Of a stretch of DNA of 64,000 nucleotides, positions 10,158 through 22,800 are shown one piece after another. A program made the translations under genes and the position numbers. A model generated the notes under the pieces. The model worked only from the letters and a program-made list of their open reading frames with translations, made no database searches and was not told where the DNA came from. Source of the stretch: Linanthus parryae (Eukaryota; Streptophyta; Magnoliopsida; Ericales; Polemoniaceae); the NCBI GenBank assembly GCA_023055425.1, contig JALGPY010000008.1, forward strand, positions 23,657,359-23,721,358. Direction: 5' to 3'. Every line of letters begins with the position of its first letter. Position 1 is the stretch's first letter.

Positions 10158-10817
10158 TGAAAAAAAATATAGGCTTTTTTCTTTCTTTCTTTCTTTAATG
10201 TGCTACTCAATTTTAGTTTAGTCTTTTCCTATTCTTTGATCTTTCTGTGAAGCTAACTCTTTATTTTAGGGTTTTGGAGTAATTTTACCAATGTGCTCCT
10301 CAATTGTGTTTTTTTAGTCTTTTGCTTTTCTTTTCATGTTTCTATGAAGCTATTTCTTTAGAATGGTGTAATTTTACTACATAATAATGATACTTCAGTT
10401 GCCTTAGGGTTCTTCAATTTGAAAAGGTAACCAAAATTTAATGTCTTCTCTTCTGGATTATACTAGCTCCTCTATTTCCTTATTTTGGGTGAGCTTTGAC
10501 AAACTTGGTATCTTTTTAGACAAACTTGTTAGAGTTTGGTCTGGTCTCGAATTACTGATTTGATACTTTTTACTGATGGTTTAATCTTTCGAATAGTACA
10601 GACATATGATGGTACTTTATATCAAGGAAAGAGAAAAATAAAGAACAAGCGTGCTTACACAAATAATTGGCAACTTATCAAACAAGTTGACATAATCGCG
10701 AGCTATTAACACCCAACCGATCAACGAACCACCTGTCTATTACGCTTAACTCAAGTATCGACCAACTCTACCGTCTGGCAGTAAAATATTCTCCGGCCGT
10801 AAAATATTCTGCTTCGT

Positions 10818-11020
10818 AACCACTAAAGTAACCCTAATTGTGCGATCGGGTGAGCAATAAACTCATATAGTAACTAACCCTAATGGTTCACTAATCGTCC
10901 CGCCTAACCACTAAAGTAGAGCCCTAATCGTGAGATCGGGTAAACAGTAAAAACTCATTAGTCAGGTAACCCTAATATAATCCTATAGTAGCCAACCCTA
11001 ATTGTTCACTAATTGCATCA
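10818..11020. repeat. two imperfect tandem units of about 98-105 bp
   Basis: The unit begins AACCACTAAAGTA and contains CCCTAATNGTG(C/A)GATCGGGT, AACTCAT and GTTCACTAATYG. The first copy starts at 10818 and the second at about 10916. The recurring CCCTAA words are interspersed rather than a telomeric array. No coding role is seen. Confidence 0.65.
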
Positions 11021-12689
11021 GTTACTGTTTGGATGGTTGTGTGATTGTCCCAATCTCAAACCCACTTGCAGTTAGAGTAATAGACCATCTAGTAATGTTA
11101 AGCAAGTCTTAATCAATAGGTAGGTGGAGTCATGTTTGTAGATAGATTAGCTAAAGTTGTGAGTAAAAAGTTAAATATAAACAGACAACACTCACCTAAG
11201 CAATCACATCATTATCTCATATAAGAAGAAAAATAATGGGTTAAAATCTTTGATTTCATTGATTGCTTACCTATGAGATCTTCCAAATAGGACCCACAAG
11301 ATTAAGTTTTGTCCCCCAGATTAGGCCTAACACATGAACATATTAATCATGTCTAGAATCAGAAAGTAGTGTAACTGAAATCTTTGAGATTATGAAAGTT
11401 TTGTCAAAAGGATTAAAGTCAAATCCATAACATTAATTTGTTAGTTTAACCATGTAATTGAAAACCTAAGACAAAGACATTTCTTAACTAGTGGTGAAAC
11501 TATGTTATATGACTGTTACACCTTGTAAACAGTCTAAAAGTTTATGAGTGTCATCAAATTTGTGATCTTGTACTACATAAATCAGATCTAAAAGTTAAAT
11601 TTGATCTACTGAGTTACATATGGCAGACATGGACAAGCATACGGAGTTACTAACACAATGTAAGCAGTTGAATTTTGATTAACCTGACTTGTTTGTATGC
11701 ATCCACGAAACATGTATACGCATAAAAAATGTATGTCTTTATTGATCCGTATCGTATTTAAGTGAGAAATTGGTAGTGATTTATGAATAATCTCACATTG
11801 AAGCAAATATTAAGGTAATGAGTTCTCCTTATCAAGTGAAATTTACTTTTTGGTTCAACAAGACATGTAGTTTTCCACACTACATTTTGTGATAGATTGT
11901 CAATTTTTCCTACCAATTTCTTCTACTCTTCCCAACTAATTAATGAATATATGCATTCTTTTTTGCCTTCCAATATGAAGAACCCTAACAACAACTGATG
12001 AATGCCATTTTAAAAATGTGGAACCATCATTTTCTCAAGCAAAAAGGAGAGATTTGCGGAACTTAATAAGGGGGTTATCTTTTGATCAGACCTACCAATA
12101 AGAGCTTTCTTTATTTTCAAGTAACAATTTTTTTATAAAAAAAACTATGTTTATATATATAAACATATATTACTTAATTATGAAGAGGTTGAAGAAGAAC
12201 AAAAAGAGGACGACAAAGCGTGCAGAAGCATGCATGCATGAATATGTAGTATCTCTCTTTGTATGTATATGTACAAAGGTTGGTGGTTTGCTATGATTTA
12301 CTCCTATATACTATGTACACAAAGCTAATTATGAAAAGAATGGGTCAACAATGATGATTCAGGAGTTTCATTATGCATAAGATAGATAATATAATATAAT
12401 CGCAGCAACTCTTGTTAATGAGGTGATATACTCTAACCTATAACATATAAGTACATCACATGATACACAGTGAAGAGAGAGAATTAGTGGCAGATAAAAG
12501 ACAACATATTTCTTATACATTCTTTGTTTCTGAATTAGAAAAAGTGTCATATTTGTTTTTAGAGCAAGCAATAATTACGCATTGTGACTTCAACTCAGTT
12601 CAACAACCGAATAGCTGAACTAAACTTGTCTTTAATTACATTAATACTCCAAAGACAGGAACACAGATAGTTTCAACGTTAATCAGCCA
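11021..12689. other. intergenic, no gene seen
   Basis: AT-rich spacer between the zinc-finger gene and the 1.9-kb tandem duplication. It has short low-complexity runs (ATATATAAACATATAT near 12155-12170) and a GCATGCATGC run near 12225-12238. No open frame resembles a known protein. Confidence 0.5.
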
Positions 12690-14567
12690 CTTTACCTTTA
12701 GGATTAGCCGAAAGAGTTGACAATAGTAGTGGACTAGTGGTGTTCTTACACAGCTTTTGATTCCGTCCCTAAAGTTATGTAGTCTTTTAGTCTTCTCTAG
12801 TGAAAACTAGAAAAGGCAACTAAAGGTACGGGAAAGAGTAAGTAACCGATATGATTAGGCTAGCCCTAATACGAAAACGACTATTGTTATAAGAGAGGTA
12901 AAACTCTTGTACTAGGTATTCACATTTCCGGTCTCCTGTTAAAGAAAGCCAGAAAGTAGAAAGAAAGTTTCAAGTTTTAAGTTCAAAGTGAACACACTTC
13001 GAGTGGCTTCGTTTCAGAAGTTTCACACATTCGGTTGCCCGTTCCCGTGACAACGGGTCCCATAAGCCCCGATACAGTGGCCATAAAGTGATCATCTCAA
13101 CACAAATCTAAACTAAACTACAAAATAATCATGTATCTTAGAGGTGTAGAGATCACTGAAGTGTGTTTTGTCTCATCCAAACACGGTTATTTTCTATACG
13201 CAGCACAATGCTTCAGGGGTCCAACCATCTGCCAATTGTGTCAAACCTTTGACAATATTTTCTGCAGTTTCCCCTTTCACACTAGGGATTTTACCTTCTT
13301 CTCTCTCATCAACAAGGTTCAGACTAGTCCAAACCCTTAAGGTAGCAAAATCAGAAAATCAGCCAAAAACCTGGACACCAATCTTCCGAAAACCTAAGGT
13401 GAAACATTCTAGGATATTTTCCTTTCCATTGACCAATTTAGACCATACATATGCCTTCTAGGATGAGGAAAGTGATATATCCATATTGTACAATGGTGGG
13501 AAGCAGAAGGTAGTCGATGTTCGCCACTTCAGTCGTTACCATGAAACAGAAACCGGAACTGATCCAAACGACAAATGCAAAGCAGCAGCCTAAGTTTCCA
13601 ACCTCAAAATATTGTACCAGAATGTGTCTCATAATTGCAACAAAATGCAGTGAGTAAACAATAAACATCATTGACTTACAAGTTACTTCAGCCAACCCAC
13701 AAACCAGAAACTGATCAGTCTATGAAACTTCACTGTCAAAATCATCTAGCGAGTACAAAAAAGTATCCTTCTGGGATCAATCAGCATCAACTCTCCTGGA
13801 AATGGAATCATACCAGACCAATTAATGGGCAAATCAATTCCATTTCTCTTTCTGCAACCAAAAGGTTTGAAGAAAGGAAGAAACAACCAAACAAACCCAG
13901 AGAAAAGACAAACACCGGCTAAAATAGCGTCTCGTATTCGAATCTTATCCATTTTCTTATGCGTGAAATGATTTCACTGGACACTGTGAAACTGCGTCAG
14001 CTCGCTCATCCTGTGGCTAACAGCTGATGAATGTTATATCTTCAGTGCCCATCAAAGTCATGCTAGTACGAAGACCACAGAAGGAAAAAAAGGGCTATTA
14101 CCTAAATGTCACAAGCTTCCAATACATCCACTGCAAAATCATTGTCGACCATAAAAAAAAAATTCTTATCCCCCTCACTTGAAAGTCTCAGGGTCACAAT
14201 AAATCTAGGATCTGACTAAAAGTCGGCAGATTCTTGATATACATCTCAGAAAAGCTTTTGCAGCAGTCTTTGCAAGAGAACTCACATTTTATATCCTATA
14301 AGACTTGTAATATGCTCGAGGATACTTCATAATTGGGAACAGTTATCCAAATTCCTAAAAATCCAGGACAAAAGAAAACGGAAGAGAACATTTTACAGTT
14401 CCACATACTTGACCACTAATTCCACTAATCACGTGTCTTTAAGTTTTAGTTTCGGAAACAATAACTTGCCTGCCACGGCAACTACTATTAATATGGCAGC
14501 TTAACTACAAGAGAACCCCAATGATTTATCTTAATATGTAAAACTGAAAGGACCAACGTTTCATGAT
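12690..14567. repeat. first unit of a 1.9-kb tandem duplication
   Basis: It begins TTAGGATTAGCCGAAAGAG and ends ACGTTTCATGATCTGAAA. The same order of sequence recurs in 14597-16493 with scattered substitutions and small indels, for example the GTGACATTTAGGTAATAGCCC and CCCACAAACCAGAAAYTGATCAG regions (on opposite strands). Both units hold a - strand open segment beginning MDKIRIRDAILA (68 codons here) with plausible splice sites, and several short frames that are not well conserved between units. I recognise no protein. A decayed gene, a 3' flank of the gene at 16832, or a non-coding transcript are all possible. Confidence 0.8.
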
Positions 14568-14596
14568 CTGAAATATGTATATATAAACCTCTTTAA

Positions 14597-16493
14597 CTGT
14601 AGGATTAGCCGAAAGAGTTGACAATAGTAGTAGTGTTCTTACACAGCTTTTGATTTCGTCCGTAAAGTTATGGAGTCTTTTTAGTCTTTCTCTAATGAAA
14701 ACGAGAAACTACAAAAGGCAACTAAAGGCATGAGAAAGAGAAGCCGATATGATTATACAAGACTTGATCAGTAATACGAAAACGACTGTCGTTATAAGAG
14801 AGGTAAAACTCTTGTACCAGGTTTTCACATTTCTGGTCTCCTGTTCAAGAAAGCCAGAAAGTAGACAGAAAGTTTCAAGTTCAAAGTGAACCCACTTCGA
14901 GTGGCTTCGTTTCAAAAGATTGACACATTCAGTTCCTGATTCCTGTAACAGTGGGTCCCGTATTTTTAAGAGTAAATTAAGCATCCCAACACAAATCTAA
15001 ACCAAACTACAAAATAATCATGTATCTTTATAGAGGCTTGTGGGTTTTGTCTCTCCAAACACGGTCATTTTCTATACGCCTAACCATCTACCAATTGTGT
15101 CAAACTTTTGACAGTATTTTCTTCAGTTTCCCATCTATACAGAGAGAACGGAAAGATAGAAACAAACTTCTTGCTCACTTCAAAGATTTATCTCTGCTTA
15201 CCCAGTAAACCTCATCACACTAGGGATTTCACATTCTTCTCACCAGCAAGGTTCAGACTACTCCAAACAAGCCCAAAGGTAGCAAAATCTGGAAATCAGC
15301 CAAAAACCTGGACGCCAATCTTCCGAAAACCTAAGTTGAAACATTCTGGGATATTTTCCTTTCCATTGACCAATTTAGACCAGACATATGCCTCCTAGGA
15401 TCAGGAAAGTGATATCCATATTGTACAATGGTGGGAAGCAGATGGTAGTTGATGTTCGCCACTTCATGAAACAGAAACAGAACTGATCCAAAGACAAATG
15501 CAAAGCAGCAGCCTAAGTTTCCAACCTCAAAATGTTGTACCAAAATGTGTCTCATAATTGCAACAAGATGCAGAGAGTAAACATCATTGACTTACAAGTT
15601 ACTTCAGCCAACCCACAAACCAGAAATTGATCAGTTTATGAAACTTCACTGTCAAAATCATCTCGCGAGTACAAAAAAGTATCCTTCTGGGATCAATCAG
15701 CATCAACTCTCCTGGAAATGGAATCATACCAGACCAATTAATGGACAAATCAATTCCATTTCTCTTTCTGCAACCAAAATCATGGGTTTGAAGAAAGGAA
15801 GAAGCAACCAAAAAAACCCAGAAAAAAAGACTAACATCGGCTAAAATAGCGTCTCGTATTCGAATCTTATCCATTTTGTTATGCGTGAAATGATTTCACT
15901 GGGCACTATGAAACAGCGTCAGCTCGCTCATTCTGTGGCTATAAGCTTATGAATGTTATGTCGTCCCAAGTGCCCATCAAAGTCATGCTAGTACGAAGCC
16001 CGCAAAAGGAATAAAGGGGCTATTACCCAAATGTCACAATCTTCCAATGCATCCACTGCAAAATCATTGTTGACCATAGAAAATTCTTATCCTCCTCACT
16101 TGAAAATCTCAGGGTCACAATGAATCTATGATCTGACCAAAAGTTGCCAGATTCTTGATATCCGTATCTCAGAAAAGCTTTTGCAAGAGTCTTTGCAAGA
16201 TAACTCACATTTTACCTTTTATAAGACTTGTGTAAAGTGTCAGAGGATACTTCATAACAGGGAACTCTCATCCAAGTTCCTAAAACCCAGGACAAAAGAA
16301 AAGGGAAGAGAAAAAATAATAGTTCCACATTCTTGAACACTATCTCCAGTTATCATGTGTCATTTAAGTTTTAGTTTCGGAAACAATCACATGCCTGCCA
16401 TGGCAACTACTATTAATATGGCAGCTTAACTACAAGAGAACCCCAATGATTTATCCTAATGCGTAAAACTGAAAGGACTAACGTTTCATGATC
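14597..16493. repeat. second unit of the 1.9-kb tandem duplication
   Basis: It starts TAGGATTAGCCGAAAGAG and ends ACGTTTCATGATCTAAAC, parallel to 12690-14567 with only about 30 bp between the units. The MDKIRIRDAILA segment is present again (15599-15874, - strand) but its downstream codons differ by insertions, which argues against selection on that frame. It ends about 340 bp downstream of the stop codon of the - strand gene at 16832. Confidence 0.8.
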
Positions 16494-16831
16494 TAAACTA
16501 CCATCTACCTAGGCCATTTAATATATATAGTATATACATATATATAGTACGAGGATTGAGGTATACTCCTGATAAATTGCAGGAGAGTGAAGTCTATTCA
16601 ATTCAGCATTAAAAGCTTGGCTCAAAGTGTCGAAAGAATTCAATATAACACATCATCAATGGGTGCAACCTGTGTAGAACTATCACATCTAAACAGAACT
16701 AACATCACATTATCTCGTATGCTAGTTAAAGTAGAAAAGGTACCTTCCATTTGGAAATCATAAGAATTAACTATCCTCAGAAGGATCTTGACTGTTTACA
16801 GGCTAATCCAGAAGCACTAAAAGCCGAAGTT

Positions 16832-19800
16832 TCATTCATTTGCAGACCCTTTATTACGGCTCTCCTTCTGGTCATGCTGAGAAGAATCAGTAGCTAGGGC
16901 TGTAGGTGTACTTGTCTCGCCTGTGCTTGAGCTTGTTGCAACATCCTCAGAACTCTGTTTCCTACTTTGTCCAATGGTTGCAGACCTAGGTGCTTCTGAT
17001 CTACTAGAGTTGTTGCTTTCATCAGTTACATTACGGTGTTTGACCTCACCACTATCATTCTGGGTTTTATTTACGTTGTTATCCCCTTGCCTTTTTGATA
17101 CAACCACAATTTCCTTTAGAGTCTCTTCCAGCTTATCCAGTCTTTGATTTACTTCCAACAGTTTTGGGTCAGTTTTTGCTGCTTCTTCTTGAGATGCCTT
17201 CAGTACTATCTCCTCTGTTTTCGCTTCTTCTGCTTTCCTTTTCACCTCTTGCTCCTGAGATGACAATTTCAGTAAAGCGAATGTAGAAGAAAGGATGTAG
17301 GTAATCCCACAACTGTCACTTCAGGGAATATTAAGCAACCAAAAGGAAATAAGATAAGACACATATTTTCAAGTTTCGACTAACAAGAAGAAACACAACG
17401 AACAACCCCAAAGGGATTGAGATTGTGACCTTGGTCTCAGGGACAAGCTTCCTCTGAGACCTAAGGTTCAAATCCTAAACTAAAAATCTATCAGGACAAC
17501 GGCATGTTCACCTGATCCTTAACTTCAGAGCACCGTTATTGATCAAAATTTGCAAAAGCTGGTCAAATCCATTGACCATGTTCAAAAAGAAGGGAGGAGA
17601 AATCAAGAAAAACATTGGACAAATCACTTTTGCAGGTGCATTCCTACATGTCTGCAGTAACCTTTCTCTATGTTACACCCTTGGGTCCAATACTCTGGTC
17701 ATCCACAAATAACATAGAAGGGACCCTCTCAGATTTAAAAGAAGATTTTTTATTTTTTATTTTTTTAAATGGGAGCTTGTTCTATGCCACACTTGCAAAT
17801 ACTGTTCATGATACTCTCTTCACGGATGCTGAGATCAGGGGCATCTATCACAGCCTAAACGTTGCCTAATCCAGTAACACCCAAGAAATTGAGGTGGAAT
17901 CAGATTTACTGGATGCAGTCAATATGATCATTTCAGCCAGTAGCATCCTTGTGAATAACTCACTGATCAATGACCTCAACAACCTGTTGATCCTCTCTTG
18001 ATGTACGATCAAACATATTCCCAGAGAGCACAAGTTAATTGCTAAAATGGGAGCTCACCCACCATAGGACATGCTGGTGTACAACCCACCACTAGTTGAG
18101 CTGAACCCTTAGTTAATGATATGCTGGGTGCCCAATTCCATGGGAAGTGATTAGTTTGATCAATTTTTCGTTCTTATGTAACTCTGAACTGGTAAGTCTA
18201 GTTTCCAATGAAAAGAAAAACATGGAGGTAAAGCGAGAATGACAATGTAGTTGAGGATCCATACAAAGTCGGCTTCTCTCAGTTTCAGAAACAAGAACAC
18301 GAATTAATAGAAAATGTGCTCATGACGCATTGTCTTATAGGCTTAAACTAAGTCATTGGCCTGATGAAGTCACTCGACTTATTCCAGCTATCTCCGACAT
18401 GAAATCTGAGCACCCGGGCTTTGAAGGAATTGATGTCTCAACTCCATATATAGTCACACAAATAGTTCTCAACAATTGCAGAAAACTTCTCCGTACATAG
18501 TCACACAAATGGCCTATCTTCAAATGTATGGAGCACATTTCCATACTTGTGAGAATTACATGTATCAATGTAAAATTGGATTACTCTGCCACGAGAGAAC
18601 AGAAAGCACTCCTACAGTGAAGGCTAGAGCCGAAGGATCGTCAGGATCAGTGAACAAACAAATCTGATCAGTTATCACCTTTGTAGAGATGTGACATGGC
18701 ATGAGATGAGATGATAGTCATGTTTCATGCCTCGTTAGAATTTCATCTGAACCTCAAGTCATCAACCATACATTTACTGCCTTCCTGTGGAAGGAGTCCC
18801 GAGGCCCGCACAAACCACCAATTATTCACCCACACCCCTAGGTTGAGTGGATTCATAGTTGTCAGAATCTTGCAATTCACAATTCGTATCATAAGTTACC
18901 TGGAACGCATATCGTTCAAATGTTTCATGGGCTTTATGTTCCCTAGATAGCTTGTATGACATTTGGGCCAAGTGTTACACCCGCAAAGGATCGTGGAAGG
19001 GGAAATGGATCGCGGAACGCCATACCCTATGGAATTCGGTACGCCAAGGGTAGGCTTCTTTGGATACCTTTATAGGAGTTTTACTATTGTCCACAAACTG
19101 AAGTATAAAACTGCTCAATATATTACAATATGTAAAAGTCAATACTCTAAAAATAGATGTAACTTAACATATCTAAATTTTATTTTCCCTTTCTACATAC
19201 ATACGGTAAGTGAAAATAGTGAACAAAACTGGGATTGCCAAATTAAGCGATCTGGATCTCTGGTGTTCCACATTTGGGAACGCGCGATCCGATTCGCGAT
19301 TCGTGGGGGCACGAGTGAATTGTGACACTAATTGTATCCTACCATTCAATAGATTCACCCAAGAAACGATGTGAAACCCCCAGTGAGTTTTGAATGGACA
19401 AAAGTTATCATAATCCCAATTCCCGATTCAAGAGACCAAATCTTATGATTTGGTTGCGATTCAGACCGTTCGTACAATTCACCATTGATTCAGCTAAAGG
19501 TCGAAATAAGTTAGAGCTCCAATCTAAGAATTAATACTTCCTACATTTCTCTTAAGTTCAAGGCTAATAGTTTCCTATTAATTTCCATCTCCTTGGCATC
19601 TTGTAGTTCCTTGCTCCACGTGCCTTTCTATATCTTCATTATTTTTATCTTTCAGATGAGTGAAACTCTTAACCACCAGTTACTGATTCACGATTCAATG
19701 AAGGTGAATTTTAAATTACTATCTGAATCTCAATTTGAAAACTATGCCTGGATTACACACAGGGAAGCAATTAGTTTATCTAGAAGCAGAGCAGCCACGA

Positions 19801-22800
19801 TAACATCCTAAAGCACAGAGTCCGGGCATTTTCTTCCCTTTGTTCATCTCCACGCACATAACTCATATTTCCCCAACCCCACCTGGAAGATCAAACAAAT
19901 TTTGTAAAAACAGTTGCAGAGTTGTGATAATCCATATTCGAATTGTGTCTTTTCCTTGCTTAGTTGTTCCAGTCCTCATAATTTGTCATTCCTTCGGCCA
20001 GCTCCAACTGGTTCAACCCTACATGGTACTCCCCCAGTAAGTTCAATGATATTAATTGGAGCGCAGTAACAATTCACTTGGACAGTAACTTAGGGACAAG
20101 TTTTGTGAACATTTCTGTTCTAAAAGAATGTGATTCTCATGAGAGATTTTCCTCACTCCTCCATAATTGTGTTCTCTCAATAAATTTAGATTGTAATTCT
20201 ATTGAAGAAGTGTGCAAGGAAAATGATGAAGTCTAGCAAAAAATACAAACAGAAGAGGAAAGAAATAAGTTTAAAAAAGCAAGAAAGGAAAAAGATTCCC
20301 TTACAGCTTCCATTCTTCTCATTTCATGACGAGCGTATTGAGCCACTAGATACACCGCTGTAGCACAAAGCATATTGCATTAAGTTTCTGAACCAACAAA
20401 ACTATTTACAGAACAATAAAGAGTGTTTTCATGAAAACTTATAGAGGAGATACCCAATGAAGGCATGCAGGCGAAAAACAGTTGGACCAGATGGAAATCA
20501 ATCCTGTTAGTAGATAAGAGATACATAAGAAAGTGTACCAACAATTGAGATAAAGAATCAATTGTGCTACAAGAGAAGAGAAAAAAATAGATATAGTGTT
20601 GGTTGACTAAGAGGAAGGGATCAAGAGAGCCTAGCATCTTACAGAAAACAATGAATCTTTTTGTTAAGTCTTCAATTATTCAAGGTGTTGAAATGAGACT
20701 ACACATATCAGATTGAAACACGGACCAATTACTCTGATCTAGGAAAAGCAAGTAACGTGGCAAAAGACCCTAAAGACATAATCCCAGTTCAGCCAAAGAA
20801 CCTCACAGTTTCATCATAATTCATTCCATCAATAAGTTGTGATTTTAACCTTTGAAATGTACAAAAAGAATTATCTATAATTCTAGTTCCGCCAAAGTAC
20901 CCTTAGAGCCTGCTTGTTTTTTGGCTCGTGAATCATGGATCGGATTTACAAGCCAAGACAGTGTAAGATTGTTGTTTGTTAAGATAATTCAGCAAAGTAT
21001 TATTAGTACTGGGCCCACACCCAAGCCCTCATATGGGGAATTATTCCATACCTATGGGTATCAGGTATAAGTAAGAAGGCTATTTGGCTTAGAAGAAAAA
21101 GACCGGTTTATCCCCAATGCCCTCCGTCCCTCTTCTCGAACTCCATTGCAGCCTTGATCAGATGAAACTGAACTTGTCCCTGCCATCTTAGCTCTTGCTC
21201 TTGTGCTTGCTTTCTCACCTATGTCTGTGTGTGTGTGTACCAAAGCTTAGCAACCATCTTCTGAAAAAAAGGCTTATCAACCACTGACAGTTTCATTATC
21301 CTGGCATGGGTGTTTGATTCATGGGCAGTGATGTATCCAAGGGTTTTTTGTGGTCTAATTAATGGGCAATCATGGAGATATTAGTGATTGAAAGAGATAG
21401 TGTCTGAACTAAATACCAAAAAATTTAACTTTTTGTGTTGTTTGAGGTTGAGCTCAAGATTAAGGTTTAGGTTGGCGCGGTCATGGTGTTGGAGTCTTTG
21501 AGACAGGGGTTGTTGAATGGGTTTCAATATAATGGGTAGACTTGTCATTTTAATGCCAATCTTGTACTTTATCCAATTCAAAACCAAACACCACTTTTTA
21601 TACCAATCAGTACATTCAATCCCATCACTAATAGTCCCAGCAGCCAGCACTAACAATCCCTCACATTTACGCCAAAAAACAAACGAGCCCTTAGGGTACG
21701 TTTGGTTTTTCAGTATTAGCGGTAATAGCTAGGATTGGACTAAATATAGTCCAGGTATTAGTTAATACTGTGTTTGGTTGTTCTGGACTAATTTTAATAC
21801 CAGTACTAAATAGTAAGAAAATGGTGTTTAATACCCTAAATTAGTACCCTCTCACATGAGGGTATTAGCTGGATTGGACTATTTATACCTTAATACTGAA
21901 TTAATACTGCACAAAACCAAACACATTATTAACTATAGCTCAGCTAATACAGTCCAATCCTATCCGGAAAATTTAGTCCAGTCCAGTCCAGTACGGATAG
22001 TCCGGGAAACCAAACGTGCCATTATTGTTCCATCATAATTCCCAAAATGATTTTGTTTTGAACACGTAAGAGTATAAAAAGAAACTCTCGACATTTTTAT
22101 AGTGTTAGAATTGAACTTGCCAAAGGCCCAAAATAATAAGGCCACAACCCTAGTCCTGGGGTCATACCAAAACCACACAACAATGCTGAAACAACCCTTT
22201 TCAGTGGATCACTATGTATGTTGTGGTTGTAGTGCTCCTTGAGCATGCTCTTGGAGTATCGAATATCCAATCAATAATCTTGATGCACATACGAAAGTTG
22301 TAGCCCCAGTCAAGGCTTACCAACATCAAGGAATCACAAAGGTAAAGCCAAGTAAATTATAGCACAGAGATTGTTTAAGTGATACAAAAACACCATTATA
22401 TGGAGTGATCTTATCAGCAGAAGAAGTCCAAGGTTCAAAATTGCACGCTCATTAAAAGTCAAGTAACTTGAATGAATAAAGTTGGGCTCATGTGTGCTAT
22501 TCGATAAAATATGGTGACAAATTTCCATGATCATGAGCTTCAAACACAATGGGGTTTCAGCATTCCCAAAAAGATGTTTAGTTACACCAGAATGTACTAG
22601 GCTTTCATGCCAATATCACATATGAAGCATAACATACAAAGTTTGGTGACTCCTCTGGCAAAGTGCCATAAAATTATCTTCAAATCATTGGGGCTGTTTC
22701 GATTTGGAGATTTAGGGGTTAACCATAACCTAACCTCTTCGTGTTTAGATACGAGGGTTTTGGGTTTTGAGGTTTTGACTTTCATGTGAGTAGAAAAATG

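Noticed and set aside
13438..13952. A real - strand gene in the tandem duplicate
   Set aside because: The frames differ between the two units by insertions and do not join into a recognisable protein.
17430..17490. B-box-like GGTTCAAATCC in the long intron of the membrane-protein gene
   Set aside because: A convincing A box and repeat partner were not found, so it was not called a SINE or tRNA.
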